From positions 1-49,989 of the forward strand of contig JAPLOI010000052.1 in the NCBI GenBank assembly GCA_026400815.1: a stretch of 49,989 nucleotides of DNA, given 5' to 3'. The number at the start of each line of letters is the position of its first letter. Position 1 is the first letter of the stretch. This DNA is from Alphaproteobacteria bacterium (GTDB lineage: Bacteria > Pseudomonadota > Alphaproteobacteria > Acetobacterales > Acetobacteraceae). The position numbers were made by a program, and so were the translations under genes. Positions 43,091-49,989 of this stretch are shown piece after piece. Below the pieces are notes generated by a model. The model did not search any database, was not told the origin of the DNA, and was given only the letters and a program-made list of their open reading frames with translations.

Positions 43091-43300
43091 TCAATCGTCG
43101 GCCGGCTGCAGCGCCACGAGATGCGCGTTCACCAGAACTTTACCCTGATGCTCGAAATTCACCGTCACGCGCGGCCCGACCACCGACTGAACCTGGCCCC
43201 TGCCCCATTCCGGCTGTTGCGGGTGAACCACCCAATCGCCGGGGCGGAGATACCCGGCCTGGGGTGGCTTGGCTGCACCGCCTGCCCCGGTCCCCGTCAT
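43091..43300 (-). CDS. DUF3553 domain protein
   Basis: 69 residues. The core PGDWVVHPQQPEWGRGQVQSVVGPRVTVNFEHQGKVLVNAHLVALQP is the DUF3553 pattern, a small beta-barrel-like fold also found at the end of UvrD/PcrA-type proteins and alone in Alphaproteobacteria. The N-terminal 20 residues are Gly/Ala-rich and low in confidence. It is upstream of moaA on the same strand (87 bp from the moaA start). Function unknown. Confidence 0.8.
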   Translation of the reverse strand: MTGTGAGGAAKPPQAGYLRPGDWVVHPQQPEWGRGQVQSVVGPRVTVNFEHQGKVLVNAHLVALQPADD

Positions 43301-43358
43301 CGGGCACGGGTTTCGTTGACGATAGTTATAGACATACCTGCCATATCCTCGTAATTAA

Positions 43359-43375
43359 AACGTGATTTTCACGTT
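43359..43375. promoter_or_regulatory. Perfect palindrome upstream of the ChpT-like gene
   Basis: AACGTGA-TTT-TCACGTT in the AT-rich part of the divergent region between the DUF3553 gene and the ChpT-like gene. TTAA directly overlaps its left side (43355-43358). The spacing TTAA-N7-TTTT is one half of a CtrA-like box, so CtrA control is conceivable but weak. A TTGACG at 43316-43321 lies upstream; a matching -10 box is not clear. Confidence 0.4.
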
Positions 43376-43428
43376 CGACCGATGCGGGGGTAACGCCAGT
43401 GCAACAGCGCCCGGGGGGATTGGAGATC

Positions 43429-44091
43429 ATGAGTCGGCACCATGATCCCGTGGATGGGCTGCTGCTCGCTGAAACCCTGGCGGTGCGGCTGTGCCACGAC
43501 CTCAGCGGGCAAGTGAATGCCCTCACCGGCTGCATGGAAATCCTGCGCGAGGAAGCCGATCCCGAAGCCCTGGCCCTGGCCGGCGATGCCGCGGATATGC
43601 TGGCACGACGGTTGCGGCTGGCCCGCGCCGCCTGGGGGCGCACCGGCGGCCCGATGTCGGTGGCGGAATGGCGCCAGCTCGCCGAAGCCCTTGCCCGCCG
43701 CAACGTGGTCTTCGCGCTGGACGAGGTGGACCCCACCGAGCATTTCGCCCCCGCCGCCGCGCGCCTTACCCTCAACCTGTTGATCCTGGCGGCGGAATCC
43801 CTGCCCGCCGGCGGCGTGATCGAGGTGGCCGGGCAACCCGGCCAGGACCTGATGGTACGCATCAGCGGCCCACGCGCCGCCTGGCCCGCCGGGCTGGCCG
43901 GCATGCTCGCCGATCCCGATCTCGCCTGGGAAAGCCTGCGGCAGGCGGACCCCACCATGGCATCCCGCGCCCTGCAGGCGCCGCTCACCGCGCTGATCGC
44001 CCATGCCGAGGGGCTGCGCATCAGCATGCTGATGGGCCCGCAGGCCGAAGCCGCCCCGCCCTTGCTGGTCACGCTCGCGCCCGACGCCTAG
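43429..44091 (+). CDS. ChpT-like histidine phosphotransferase
   Basis: 220 residues. LAVRLCHDLSGQVNALTGCMEIL contains the phospho-accepting His23, and the rest has the degenerate HATPase-like fold of ChpT, which in Caulobacter passes phosphate from CckA to CtrA and CpdR. The start is the ATG with GGAG four bases upstream. A GTG at 43399 would add ten residues. It lies directly before the chemotaxis operon, about 200 bp from cheA, and may act with that system or with the CtrA pathway. Confidence 0.85.
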   Translation: MSRHHDPVDGLLLAETLAVRLCHDLSGQVNALTGCMEILREEADPEALALAGDAADMLARRLRLARAAWGRTGGPMSVAEWRQLAEALARRNVVFALDEVDPTEHFAPAAARLTLNLLILAAESLPAGGVIEVAGQPGQDLMVRISGPRAAWPAGLAGMLADPDLAWESLRQADPTMASRALQAPLTALIAHAEGLRISMLMGPQAEAAPPLLVTLAPDA

Positions 44092-44111
44092 GCCGGCCAC
44101 CCGTTCCCGCA

Positions 44112-44158
44112 GAGTCATTCAGCGCCGCTTCATTTGCACAGCGGCTGCAAGATGACTC
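44112..44158. other. Nested inverted repeat between the ChpT-like gene and cheA
   Basis: GAGTCAT (44112-44118) and ATGACTC (44152-44158) form the outer arms, GCCGCT (44124-44129) and AGCGGC (44140-44145) the inner arms, and the loop is ten bases. It probably ends the ChpT-like transcript, although a U-tract is missing. The rest of 44092-44291 should contain the cheA promoter. Confidence 0.45.
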
Positions 44159-44291
44159 AACGCTTGCCGTGAGCGGGTCTGTTTTCACGTAAATCACACA
44201 TCTCCATCACAAAGTCCGCTCTCCTTTACGATTTGTTTGTCCGCTCCGGCCACAGTGCCGCCACCCGCGCATCACTGCCCTGGAGTGACGG

Positions 44292-47003
44292 ATGGACGAC
44301 CTACTCGCTGATTTCCTGACCGAAACCAACGAAAGCCTGGCCGAGCTCGATGTCGCCCTGGTGAAGCTGGAACGCGCACCCGACGACGACGACACCCTCG
44401 CGCTGATCTTCCGCCTGGTGCACACCATCAAGGGAACCTGCGGGTTCCTCGGCCTGCCCCGGCTGGAACACGTGGCGCATGCCGCGGAGAACGTGCTGGG
44501 CCGCGTGCGCGACAAGCTGCTGCCGGTCACGCCCGAGATCGTCACGGTCATCCTGGCCGCGCTGGACCGGATCAAGGAAATCGTCGAGGGCTTGGCCACG
44601 TCCGGCACCGAGATCCAGGGCGATGATTCCGCCCTGGTGGAAGCCCTGGACGCCGCGTCCAACGGCCGCACCCCCGCGCCCGCTTCAGCCACGCTCGCCC
44701 CAATCGTGAGCGCCCCAATCGTGAGCGCGCCAGTTGTGGTTGCCCCGGTCGTGGTTGCCGCCGCACCGCCGCCGCCCGCGCCGGTGGTTGCCGCGGCACC
44801 CCCGCCCGTCGAAGCCCCCCCGCCCCCGGCCGCCGCGCTGCCCAAGCAGGTGCCCGAGATCCAGCCCGAATCCGCCGCCGGCCCGCAGACCATCCGCGTG
44901 GGCGTGGATGTGCTGGAAGACCTGATGACGCTGGTCAGCGAGCTTGTCCTCACCCGCAACCAGCTGCTCCAGCTGGCGCGCATGCAGGAGGCCCGCAACG
45001 GTGAGCCCAGCGGCTTCACCGTGCCGCTGCAGCGCCTGTCGCACATCACGTCCGACCTGCAGGAAGGCGTGATGAAGACCCGCATGCAGCCGATCGGCCA
45101 TGCCTGGCAGAAGCTGCCCCGCCTGGTGCGCGATCTCGCCCGCGACGTGGGCAAGAAGATCGAGCTGGTGATGCGCGGCGCCGAGACCGAGCTGGACCGC
45201 CAGGTGCTGGAGCTGATCAAGGATCCGCTGACGCACATGGTGCGCAACTCCGGCGACCACGGCCTGGAGAAGGCCGAGATCCGCCGCGCCGCCGGCAAGC
45301 CGGAGACCGGGCGCATCACGCTGAACGCCTATCATGAAGGCGGCCACATCATCATCGAGATCGCCGATGATGGCGCCGGCCTGCCGGCAGACCGCATCCG
45401 CGCCAAGGTGCTCTCCAAGGGCCTGGCCACGGAGGCCGAACTGGCCGGCATGAACGACAACGAGATCCAGCGCTTCATCTTCCGCGCCGGCTTCTCCACC
45501 GCCGCCGAGGTCACCGCCGTGTCTGGCCGTGGCGTGGGCATGGATGTGGTGAAGACCAACATCGAGAAGATCGGCGGCACGATCGACCTGAAGTCCGTGC
45601 CAGGCCGCGGCACCACCTTCACCATCAAGATCCCGCTCACCCTCGCCATCGTCTCGGCGCTGATCGTGGAAGCGGCCGGCGAGCGCTTCGCCATTCCGCA
45701 GCTGAGCGTGGTGGAACTGGTGCGCGCCCGCCTGGAAGCCGGGTCCGAGGAAGACACCTCGCCGATGGTGGAACACATCCACGGCACGCCGGTGCTGCGC
45801 CTGCGCGACAGGCTGCTGCCGCTGGTGAACCTGGGCGACCTGCTCGCCCTGCCCCCCACCGCCGGCTCTGACCGCAGCGCCCATGTGGTGGTGGTGCAGG
45901 TTGGTGTCACACAGCTCGGCATCATCGTGGACCGCGTGTTCGACACGGAGGAGATCGTGGTGAAGCCGGTGGCCCCGATCCTGCGCCACATCACGATGTT
46001 CAGCGGCAACACCATCCTGGGCGACGGTTCCGTCATCATGATCCTGGATCCCAACGGCATCGCCCGTGCCACCGGCGCCACCAGTGCTGCCAGCGCGGAT
46101 CGCAAGGGCGAGCGCGATGCCAGCGAAGGCCATGCCCTGGCCGCCGGGTCGAGTTCCCGCACCGCGATGCTGCTGTTCCGTGCCGGTGGGCAGGACCCCA
46201 AGGCGGTGCCGCTCGGCCTCGTCGCCCGTCTGGAGGATCTCGCCCGCGACCGGATCGAGTTCTCGGCCGGCCAGCCCGTGACGCAATATCGTGGCAAGCT
46301 GATGCCGCTGGTGCCGCTCTCTGGTGCCATCGACCCGGCGGCCGAGCGCCATGCGGTGCTGGTGTTCTCCGACAGCTCCGGCACGCAGGAACGCTCCATG
46401 GGCCTGGTGGTGGATGAGATCGTGGACGTGGTGGAAGACCACCTGCACATCGAGCTCAGCGGCGACCGGCCGGGCCTGCTCGGCACCGCGGTGATCGCCG
46501 GCAAGGCCACCGACGTGATCGATATCGGCCACTGGTTGACCATGGCGGCGCATGACTGGTTCCGGCGGTCCGACAACGCATCCGGCACGGCGGGGCAGCA
46601 GCGCCTGCTGATCGTGGAGGACAGCGACTTCTTCCGCCAGTTGCTGGTGCCCACGCTGGCTGCCGCCGGCTACCACGTGACGGCGGCGCGTGAGGCCAGC
46701 GAGGCGCTGCGGCTGCGCGAGGCCGGCGTGATGTTCGATGCCATCGTTTCCGACATCGAGATGCCCGGCATCGACGGCCCGGCACTGGTGCGCCAGATCC
46801 GCGCCGCCGGCCCCTGGGCGCAGCTGCCGGTGATCGCGCTGACCAGCCACGCCAGCCCCGAGCATATCGAGGCCGGGCGCGCGGCGGGGTTCACGGACTA
46901 CGTGACCAAGTTCGAACGCGAAGCGCTGCTCGCCAGCCTGAAGCAGTGCCTCGCCGTGGCGGCGCGGCCCGCGCATGGCCCCACCTTCGCCCACGCCGCC
47001 TGA
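44292..47003 (+). CDS. cheA: Hybrid chemotaxis histidine kinase CheA with two CheW-like domains and a receiver
   Basis: 903 residues. HPt domain 1-110 with His44 (RLVHTIKGTCGFLG), then a Pro/Ala/Val-rich linker (about 130-190, including SAPIVSAPVVVAPVVV) in place of a CheY-binding P2 domain. The dimer domain (about 200-265) and HATPase (LTHMVRNSGDHGLE; IADDGAGL; GFSTAAEV; GRGVGMDVV) follow. A CheW-like P5 domain (about 455-590), a second CheW-like domain (about 620-755, AMLLFRAGGQDPKAVPL) and a receiver domain (about 775-895, LLIVEDSDFFRQLL; phospho-Asp in VSDIEMPG) complete it. GGAG lies seven bases upstream of the ATG. It begins the cheA-cheW-cheY-cheB-cheR operon. Confidence 0.95.
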   Translation: MDDLLADFLTETNESLAELDVALVKLERAPDDDDTLALIFRLVHTIKGTCGFLGLPRLEHVAHAAENVLGRVRDKLLPVTPEIVTVILAALDRIKEIVEGLATSGTEIQGDDSALVEALDAASNGRTPAPASATLAPIVSAPIVSAPVVVAPVVVAAAPPPPAPVVAAAPPPVEAPPPPAAALPKQVPEIQPESAAGPQTIRVGVDVLEDLMTLVSELVLTRNQLLQLARMQEARNGEPSGFTVPLQRLSHITSDLQEGVMKTRMQPIGHAWQKLPRLVRDLARDVGKKIELVMRGAETELDRQVLELIKDPLTHMVRNSGDHGLEKAEIRRAAGKPETGRITLNAYHEGGHIIIEIADDGAGLPADRIRAKVLSKGLATEAELAGMNDNEIQRFIFRAGFSTAAEVTAVSGRGVGMDVVKTNIEKIGGTIDLKSVPGRGTTFTIKIPLTLAIVSALIVEAAGERFAIPQLSVVELVRARLEAGSEEDTSPMVEHIHGTPVLRLRDRLLPLVNLGDLLALPPTAGSDRSAHVVVVQVGVTQLGIIVDRVFDTEEIVVKPVAPILRHITMFSGNTILGDGSVIMILDPNGIARATGATSAASADRKGERDASEGHALAAGSSSRTAMLLFRAGGQDPKAVPLGLVARLEDLARDRIEFSAGQPVTQYRGKLMPLVPLSGAIDPAAERHAVLVFSDSSGTQERSMGLVVDEIVDVVEDHLHIELSGDRPGLLGTAVIAGKATDVIDIGHWLTMAAHDWFRRSDNASGTAGQQRLLIVEDSDFFRQLLVPTLAAAGYHVTAAREASEALRLREAGVMFDAIVSDIEMPGIDGPALVRQIRAAGPWAQLPVIALTSHASPEHIEAGRAAGFTDYVTKFEREALLASLKQCLAVAARPAHGPTFAHAA

Positions 47004-47031
47004 CGTCACCCCCCTCCGCAAGGAAGCCCTG

Positions 47032-47532
47032 ATGACGACGACGCTTCTTGAGCGCCCCTCCCTGCCCGGCCCAGCCGAGGCAGGGGATGGGGACGCCACC
47101 TTCGTAACACTCACGGTGGCCGACCAGCTCTGCGGCATTCCCGTGCTGGGCGTGCGCGATGTGCTGGGCGAACAGACCATCACCCGCATTCCGCTCGCCT
47201 CGCCGGAGATCGCCGGCAGCCTGAACCTGCGCGGGCGCATCGTGACCGCGATCGACCTGCGCCGCCGGCTGAGCCTGCCGGCGCCGCCGGATGGTGCGGA
47301 ACGCATGTCTGTTGTCGTGGAGCTGGCGGGCGAGCTCTACGCGTTGCTGGTGGACCAGGTCAGCGAAGTGATGACGCTGCAGACCAACAGCTTCGAACAA
47401 AATCCACCGACGCTGCCGCCGCAGTGGTCGGAATTCAGCGCAGGCATCTACCGCCTGCAGGGCCGTTTGCTGGTGGTGCTCGATGTGGGCCGCCTGCTGT
47501 CGATCGGTCCGCTTTTGCGTGGGAGGGCGTAA
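47032..47532 (+). CDS. cheW: Chemotaxis adaptor CheW
   Basis: 166 residues. CheW couples receptors to CheA. VTLTVADQLCGIPVLGVRDVLGEQTITRIPLA, NLRGRIVTAIDLRRRL and VDQVSEVM match the family. The start is the ATG with AAGGA eight bases upstream. It is 28 bp after cheA, and its TAA overlaps the cheY ATG by one base. Confidence 0.94.
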   Translation: MTTTLLERPSLPGPAEAGDGDATFVTLTVADQLCGIPVLGVRDVLGEQTITRIPLASPEIAGSLNLRGRIVTAIDLRRRLSLPAPPDGAERMSVVVELAGELYALLVDQVSEVMTLQTNSFEQNPPTLPPQWSEFSAGIYRLQGRLLVVLDVGRLLSIGPLLRGRA

Positions 47533-47897
47533 TGCCGACGTGCCTAGTGGTCGATGACAGCCGCGTCGTGCGCAAGGTCGCACGCCGCATTCTTGAAGGT
47601 AACGGCTTCACCGTACAGGAAGCCGAGGACGGGCAGGTGGCGCTGGACGCCTGCCGCAAGCAGATGCCGGACAGCGTGCTGCTGGACTGGAACATGCCGG
47701 TGATGAACGGCATCGAGTTCCTGAAGGCGCTGCGCCGCGAGTTCGGGCCCGGCAACCCGCCGGTGCTGTTCTGCACCACGGAGAACGACATCTCGTTCAT
47801 CGAGCAGGCGATCGAGCACGGCGCGCAGGAGTTCATCATGAAACCCTTCGACGCCGACATCCTGATGGGCAAGTTCGCGCAGGTCGGCCTCGCGTGA
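47532..47897 (+). CDS. cheY: Response regulator CheY
   Basis: 121-residue single receiver domain. Acid pocket Asp8-Asp9 (VVDDS), phosphorylation site Asp52 (LLDWNMPVMNG), Thr in FCTTEND and Lys104 (IMKPFD) are all conserved. It is the diffusible output of CheA and binds the motor or another target. The ATG overlaps the cheW stop (TAATG). Confidence 0.95.
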   Translation: MPTCLVVDDSRVVRKVARRILEGNGFTVQEAEDGQVALDACRKQMPDSVLLDWNMPVMNGIEFLKALRREFGPGNPPVLFCTTENDISFIEQAIEHGAQEFIMKPFDADILMGKFAQVGLA

Positions 47898-48994
47898 GCG
47901 GCGCCGCCGCTCCGGTGGCGGATCGCGCGCCGGCCGCGGCGCGCGTGATGCGGTGCGATGACTCGCTGGTGATCCGCGCGGCGCTGGCGCGGATGCTGGA
48001 GGCCGACAAGGGCATCCAGGTCGTGGCACGTGCCTCCAACGGCAAGCTGGCGGTTGAGGAGATCAAGCGCCAGGTGGCCGCGGGGACGCCGATCGATGTC
48101 GTTGTGCTCGACATCGAGATGCCGGTGATGGACGGGATGGCGGCGTTGCCGGAAATCCTGAAGGCCGATCCCGGCATCCGCGTGCTGATGGCCAGCACGC
48201 TGACCACGCGCGGCGCCGATATCGCGCTGCGGGCGTTGCGCCTGGGGGCCGCGGACTACGTGGCCAAGCCCGGCGCGGCGCAGATTGCCGATGACAGTTT
48301 CCGTGCCGACCTGCTGGCCAAGATCCGTGGCCTTTCCCGCACGCGCATGCAGCGCCGGGCCGGGCCGCCGCCGCCGGGCACGCCGGTGACGCTGCGCGCG
48401 GCGCCGATGAAGGCACCGCTGCTGCTGGCGGTGGGCAGTTCCACCGGCGGGCCGCAGGCGCTGTTCACGCTGATGCAGGGGCTGGGCAAGTCGGTGCCCG
48501 TGCCGGTGGTGCTGACCCAGCACATGCCGGCTGCCTTCACCCCGATCCTGGCGGAGCATTTGAACCGCATCGGCGGGCCGCCCTGTACCGAGGCGCGCGA
48601 CAGTGACGTGCTGGAACCGGGCCGCGCCTATCTCGCGCCCGGCGACCGGCACCTTTTGGTGGAGGGCACCCCGGGTGCGCTCCGCGCGCGGCTGTCGGAT
48701 GGGCCGCAGGAGAATTTCTGCCGCCCATCGGTGGACCCGATGCTGCGCACCGCCACGCAGGTGTGCGGCGGGCGCGTGCTGGTCGCGATGCTGACCGGCA
48801 TGGGGCATGACGGGTTGGCCGGCTCCAAGCTGGTGGTCGCCGCCGGCGGTGCCGTGATTGCCCAGGATGAAGCCAGCAGCGTGGTGTGGGGCATGCCAGG
48901 CGCTGTCGCCCAGGCCGGGCTTTGCTGCCACGTACTGCCGATGCCAGCCATTGCCGGCAAGATTGCCGATTTCATGAGGATGATGCGCGCATGA
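47894..48994 (+). CDS. cheB: Chemotaxis protein-glutamate methylesterase CheB
   Basis: 366 residues. Receiver domain (about 15-125) with Asp22-Asp23 (MRCDDS) and phospho-Asp73 (VVLDIEMPVMDG), then a methylesterase domain with the catalytic Ser in VGSSTGGP, His in TQHMP and Asp in LTGMGHDG. CheB demethylates and deamidates receptors during adaptation. It starts with GTG overlapping the cheY stop (GTGA). The first residues SGAAAPVADRAPAAA are Ala-rich and unlike the family, so the start could be further on. Confidence 0.94.
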   Translation: MSGAAAPVADRAPAAARVMRCDDSLVIRAALARMLEADKGIQVVARASNGKLAVEEIKRQVAAGTPIDVVVLDIEMPVMDGMAALPEILKADPGIRVLMASTLTTRGADIALRALRLGAADYVAKPGAAQIADDSFRADLLAKIRGLSRTRMQRRAGPPPPGTPVTLRAAPMKAPLLLAVGSSTGGPQALFTLMQGLGKSVPVPVVLTQHMPAAFTPILAEHLNRIGGPPCTEARDSDVLEPGRAYLAPGDRHLLVEGTPGALRARLSDGPQENFCRPSVDPMLRTATQVCGGRVLVAMLTGMGHDGLAGSKLVVAAGGAVIAQDEASSVVWGMPGAVAQAGLCCHVLPMPAIAGKIADFMRMMRA

Positions 48995-49854
48995 AGCCCC
49001 GTAGTTTCGACGTGCTCGCAACCTTGCTGCACCGCGGCTCCGGCCTGGTGATCGGGCCGGAAAAGCAATACCTGCTGGAAACCCGGCTGGGCGCGATCAT
49101 GCGCGATGTTGGCGCGCGCGACCTGGACGAGCTGGCCGACCGGCTGCAGGGCTCTTCGGCCGCCAGTGCCGAGATCGAGCGCAAGGTCATCGAGGCGATG
49201 ACCACGAATGAGAGCTTCTTCTTCCGCGACGAGAAGCCGTTCGCGCATGTGCGCACCGTGGCGTTGCCGGCGCTGCATGCGGCGCGGCCGCCGGGGGCGA
49301 AGATCCGCATCTGGTCGGCGGCTTCCAGCTCTGGGCAGGAGGCGTATTCGCTGGCGATGATCGTGGCCGAGCTGCGCCACACGCTGGGCAACCGCACGGT
49401 GGAAATTCTCGGCACCGATCTCAGCCGGGAGCAGGTGGTTCGGGCGCAGGAGGGCGTTTACACCCAGTTCGAGGTGCAGCGCGGCCTGCCGATGACGCAT
49501 CTGGTGAAGTATTTCCGCAAGGACGGGCTGAACTGGCGGCTGAACGATACCATCCGTTCCATGGTGACGTTCCGTGAATGGAACCTGCTGGCGGATCCGC
49601 GCCCGCTGGGCGAGTTTGACATCGTGTTCTGCCGCAACGTGCTGATCTATTTCGACCGGCCCACCAAGACCCGGGTGCTGGACATGGTGGCGCGGCAGAT
49701 GGCGGCAGATGGGCTGCTGTATCTTGGCGGGGCGGAAACCGTGTTGGGGATCAGCGACAAGTTCGAAATCCTGCCGGACAATCGTGGCGTGTACGAGAAG
49801 ACCCGCAGCGGCACGGCCCGCCCGTCCCTCGCCACCATCGGCGCAAGAGTCTAG
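48991..49854 (+). CDS. cheR: Chemotaxis protein methyltransferase CheR
   Basis: 287 residues. Methylates receptor glutamates with SAM. The N-terminal domain (1-75) is followed by the conserved TTNESFFFRDEKPF, the SAM motif IWSAASSSGQEAYSLAM, and FDIVFCRNVLIYFD. The start ATG overlaps the cheB stop (ATGA). The stop TAG lies exactly at the edge of the IS630 element, so the last few residues may have been changed by the insertion, but the catalytic part is intact. Confidence 0.94.
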   Translation: MKPRSFDVLATLLHRGSGLVIGPEKQYLLETRLGAIMRDVGARDLDELADRLQGSSAASAEIERKVIEAMTTNESFFFRDEKPFAHVRTVALPALHAARPPGAKIRIWSAASSSGQEAYSLAMIVAELRHTLGNRTVEILGTDLSREQVVRAQEGVYTQFEVQRGLPMTHLVKYFRKDGLNWRLNDTIRSMVTFREWNLLADPRPLGEFDIVFCRNVLIYFDRPTKTRVLDMVARQMAADGLLYLGGAETVLGISDKFEILPDNRGVYEKTRSGTARPSLATIGARV

Positions 49855-49989
49855 AGCAGAATCCTATCAATCTGGCTCATAGCCTGTCGCCGTGAAATAG
49901 TTGGCGCATTCCTGTGGCGTGAAGGCGTCCAAGGCATCGCGGATCGCGTCCCATAGCTCGCTGATGCTGCGTGCGGCGGCCTTTCGGAG
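49853..49989 (-). mobile_element. IS630-type insertion sequence, right end (partial)
   Basis: The transposase C-terminus is read on the minus strand and the element continues outside the window. The junction lies at the cheR stop TAG; IS630 elements target TA, which fits the TA of that stop codon. The terminal repeat AGAGCAGAATC cannot be checked because the other end is outside. Confidence 0.75.
49867..49989 (-). CDS. IS630-type transposase C-terminus (partial)
   Basis: 40 residues before TGA (49869-49867), reading LRKAAARSISELWDAIRDA then FTPQECANYFTATGYEPD. This tail is the familiar end of IS630-family DDE transposases in Alphaproteobacteria. The catalytic residues lie outside the window. 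Confidence 0.85.
   Translation of the reverse strand, partial: LRKAAARSISELWDAIRDALDAFTPQECANYFTATGYEPD

Overview
The window is a gene-dense, GC-rich chromosomal segment. It most resembles an alphaproteobacterium of the Rhodospirillales/Acetobacteraceae type. The pointers are a class I lysyl-tRNA synthetase, a hopanoid-type HpnN transporter, a radA-cvpA-purF block, a ChpT-like phosphotransferase, an alphaproteobacterial SRP RNA and third-position GC throughout. The family-level placement is inferred; no 16S rRNA or other phylogenetic marker was checked.

Layout. 1-10456: the tail of an unknown gene, then on the minus strand a Bcr/CflA drug transporter, rmuC-gmhA-radA-cvpA-purF (overlapping or tightly spaced starts and stops) and a DinG/XPD-type helicase. 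10536-10631: a striking CGCCAAG/CTTGGCG palindrome. 10716-19571 (plus): class I lysS, an MprF-like flippase with an incomplete transferase domain, and a 1685-residue open frame joining an HpnN-like RND protein to a GH42-like glycosidase. 19575-22878: alpha/beta hydrolase, amidase and a uronate-dehydrogenase-like SDR. 22946-29103: an accessory island with a papain-like cysteine protease, a PAP2/vanadium-haloperoxidase-like protein with Gly-rich repeats, a BTAD/SARP-type regulator, a PhcB-like methyltransferase and a protein resembling a metalloprotease that has lost its HEXXH motif. 29111-38659: catabolic genes (M81 and M20 peptidases, an aspartoacylase-like amidohydrolase, enoyl-CoA hydratase, class III CoA-transferase, DUF1194, dipeptide-type binding protein, FAD oxidoreductase). 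38733-43300: a 42-residue membrane peptide, recR, ybaB, dnaX, the SRP RNA (minus strand, read toward dnaX), moaA and a DUF3553 protein. 43429-49854: a ChpT-like protein and a compact chemotaxis operon cheA-cheW-cheY-cheB-cheR. The window closes in an IS630-type transposase whose end lies exactly at the cheR stop codon.

The most unusual feature is a family of five AT-rich bipartite elements of about 110-160 bp at 14320, 20511, 32885, 35700 and 39461. Each carries two different 10-12 bp stem-loops arranged as an imperfect inverted repeat around a variable centre. At least one end of every copy coincides with the stop codon of a flanking gene (consensus TAA-GGCAAGGAAGC). They look like bidirectional 3'-end/terminator cassettes that may be mobile. 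The second notable item is the HpnN-glycosidase fusion, whose junction still looks like a start codon plus signal peptide.
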